Shown piece after piece: positions 6,099-6,763 of a DNA stretch of 6,763 bases. The stretch is from an uncultured Caulobacteraceae bacterium (GTDB lineage: Bacteria; Pseudomonadota; Alphaproteobacteria; Caulobacterales; Caulobacteraceae). The stretch's first letter is position 1, and the number at the start of each line of letters is the position of its first letter. The DNA lies in the NCBI GenBank assembly GCA_903884915.1, contig CAISGS010000437.1, forward strand, positions 1 through 6,763. The letters run 5' to 3'. Below the pieces are notes generated by a model. The model did not search any database and had not been told where the DNA came from. It was given only the letters and a program-made list of their open reading frames with translations. Position numbers and translations under genes: made by a program.

Positions 6099-6763
6099 TG
6101 GGGAGCTCCTTCCCAGAACGCATCTTCGAATTCAGGGCCATAGATTTGGACGAGGGTGGCGCGGTCAAGACCGGCGACCGGGCCGTCATAGATCACTTGC
6201 CCAGCCTTGAGGGCCACAACCCGCTGGCAATAGCGCATGGCATAGTCGACCTGATGCAGGGTGACGACGACGGTCAGACCATCCTTGCGGTTCAGATCCA
6301 GCAACAGATCCATAACCTTGCGCGCCGAGACGGGATCCAGCGAGGCCACCGGCTCATCGGCCAGCACCACCTCTGCGCCCTGGACCATAGCTCGGGCAAT
6401 GGCGGCGCGCTGCTGTTGCCCGCCCGATAGGGTATTGGCGCGCTGGGCGGCATAGTCGGCCACCCCCACGCGGGCCAGACTGACCATCACCAAGCGCTTC
6501 TCGGCGGCGGGCCACAGGCCCAGCATGCCGCGCCAGAAGCCCAGACGTCCCAAGGCCCCCAGCGCAACATTGGTGAACAGGCTCAAGCGTCCGACCAGAT
6601 TGAACTGTTGAAAGACAAAGCCGATACGGCTGCGCACAGAGCGTACCCGGTCGCTGATCTTTCCGGCCGTCTGGACGGGTTCGCCAAAGACGCGGATCGT
6701 GCCGGAACCGCCATCAATCGGCGCAAGACCGGTGATCGAGCGCAGCAAGGTCGACTTGCCCGA
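6095..6763 (-). CDS. phnC: Phosphonate-type ABC transporter ATPase PhnC, N-terminus cut off by window edge
   Basis: Cytoplasmic ATP-hydrolysing subunit of the PhnCDE importer. The last 222 codons are present; the window begins inside the Walker A motif, at SGKST (fragment residues 1-5), so roughly 40 residues are missing compared with the usual length. The Q-loop is at FVFQQFNLV (glutamine about 52), the ABC signature LSGGQ at 112-116, Walker B VVLADE at 132-137 and the switch histidine at about 170 in [10 protein letters not shown]. The segment from the Q-loop to the signature ([19 protein letters not shown] and the following Trp-rich stretch) is typical of PhnC proteins. All catalytic motifs visible are intact. 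The stop overlaps the phnD start by four bases. The promoter of the operon must lie to the right of the window. Confidence 0.95.
   Translation of the reverse strand, partial: SGKSTLLRSITGLAPIDGGSGTIRVFGEPVQTAGKISDRVRSVRSRIGFVFQQFNLVGRLSLFTNVALGALGRLGFWRGMLGLWPAAEKRLVMVSLARVGVADYAAQRANTLSGGQQQRAAIARAMVQGAEVVLADEPVASLDPVSARKVMDLLLDLNRKDGLTVVVTLHQVDYAMRYCQRVVALKAGQVIYDGPVAGLDRATLVQIYGPEFEDAFWEGAPQ
6106..6111 (-). promoter_or_regulatory. Ribosome binding site of phnD inside the end of phnC
   Basis: On the minus strand this reads AAGGAG, seven bases before the phnD ATG at 6098. It is a strong Shine-Dalgarno match lying within the last codons of phnC. PhnD could thus be translated at a higher rate than PhnC, as expected for a binding protein needed in excess. 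Confidence 0.65.

Noticed and set aside
6746..6748. TTG as a start codon for phnC
   Set aside because: The codon lies just after SGKST of the Walker A motif, so it is an internal leucine and the gene continues beyond the right edge.

Overview
The window looks like chromosomal DNA from an alphaproteobacterium. The evidence is a moderately high GC content, a large TonB-dependent receptor of the class common in Caulobacterales and Sphingomonadales, and a PhnD with an alphaproteobacterial style of binding loop. I lean towards Caulobacterales, but this is a family-resemblance judgement and not proven. All five genes lie on the minus strand, so transcription runs from high to low coordinates. I see no RNA genes, insertion sequences, CRISPR arrays or attachment sites.

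Layout in transcription order. (1) 6763-4300 holds phnC (5' end cut off by the window edge), phnD and phnE, a phosphonate-type ABC importer: ATPase, periplasmic binding protein and inner-membrane permease. The three genes are joined by two 4-base ATGA stop/start overlaps. (2) 4299-4084 is an intergenic region with a degenerate Pho-box-like site about 71 bases before the next start. (3) 4083-2536 encodes a 515-residue outer-membrane lipoprotein predicted to fold as a right-handed beta-helix; its best start is GTG, not the upstream ATG. (4) 2513-2484 is a strong rho-independent terminator or attenuator. (5) 2453-1 encodes a TonB-dependent outer-membrane receptor whose C-terminus runs off the left edge.

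Together the genes could form an import route for a phosphorus compound. The beta-helix lipoprotein would capture the ligand at the cell surface, the TonB-dependent receptor would carry it across the outer membrane, PhnD would bind it in the periplasm and PhnE/PhnC would move it into the cytoplasm. The function of phnCDE is well supported. The link to the outer-membrane pair rests on adjacency, shared strand and a weak candidate Pho box. PhnD keeps the phosphonate-binding loop but lacks the glutamate that holds the amino group of 2-aminoethylphosphonate in E. coli PhnD, so the ligand may be another phosphonate or reduced phosphorus compound. No C-P lyase or other phosphonate-degrading enzyme is in the window.
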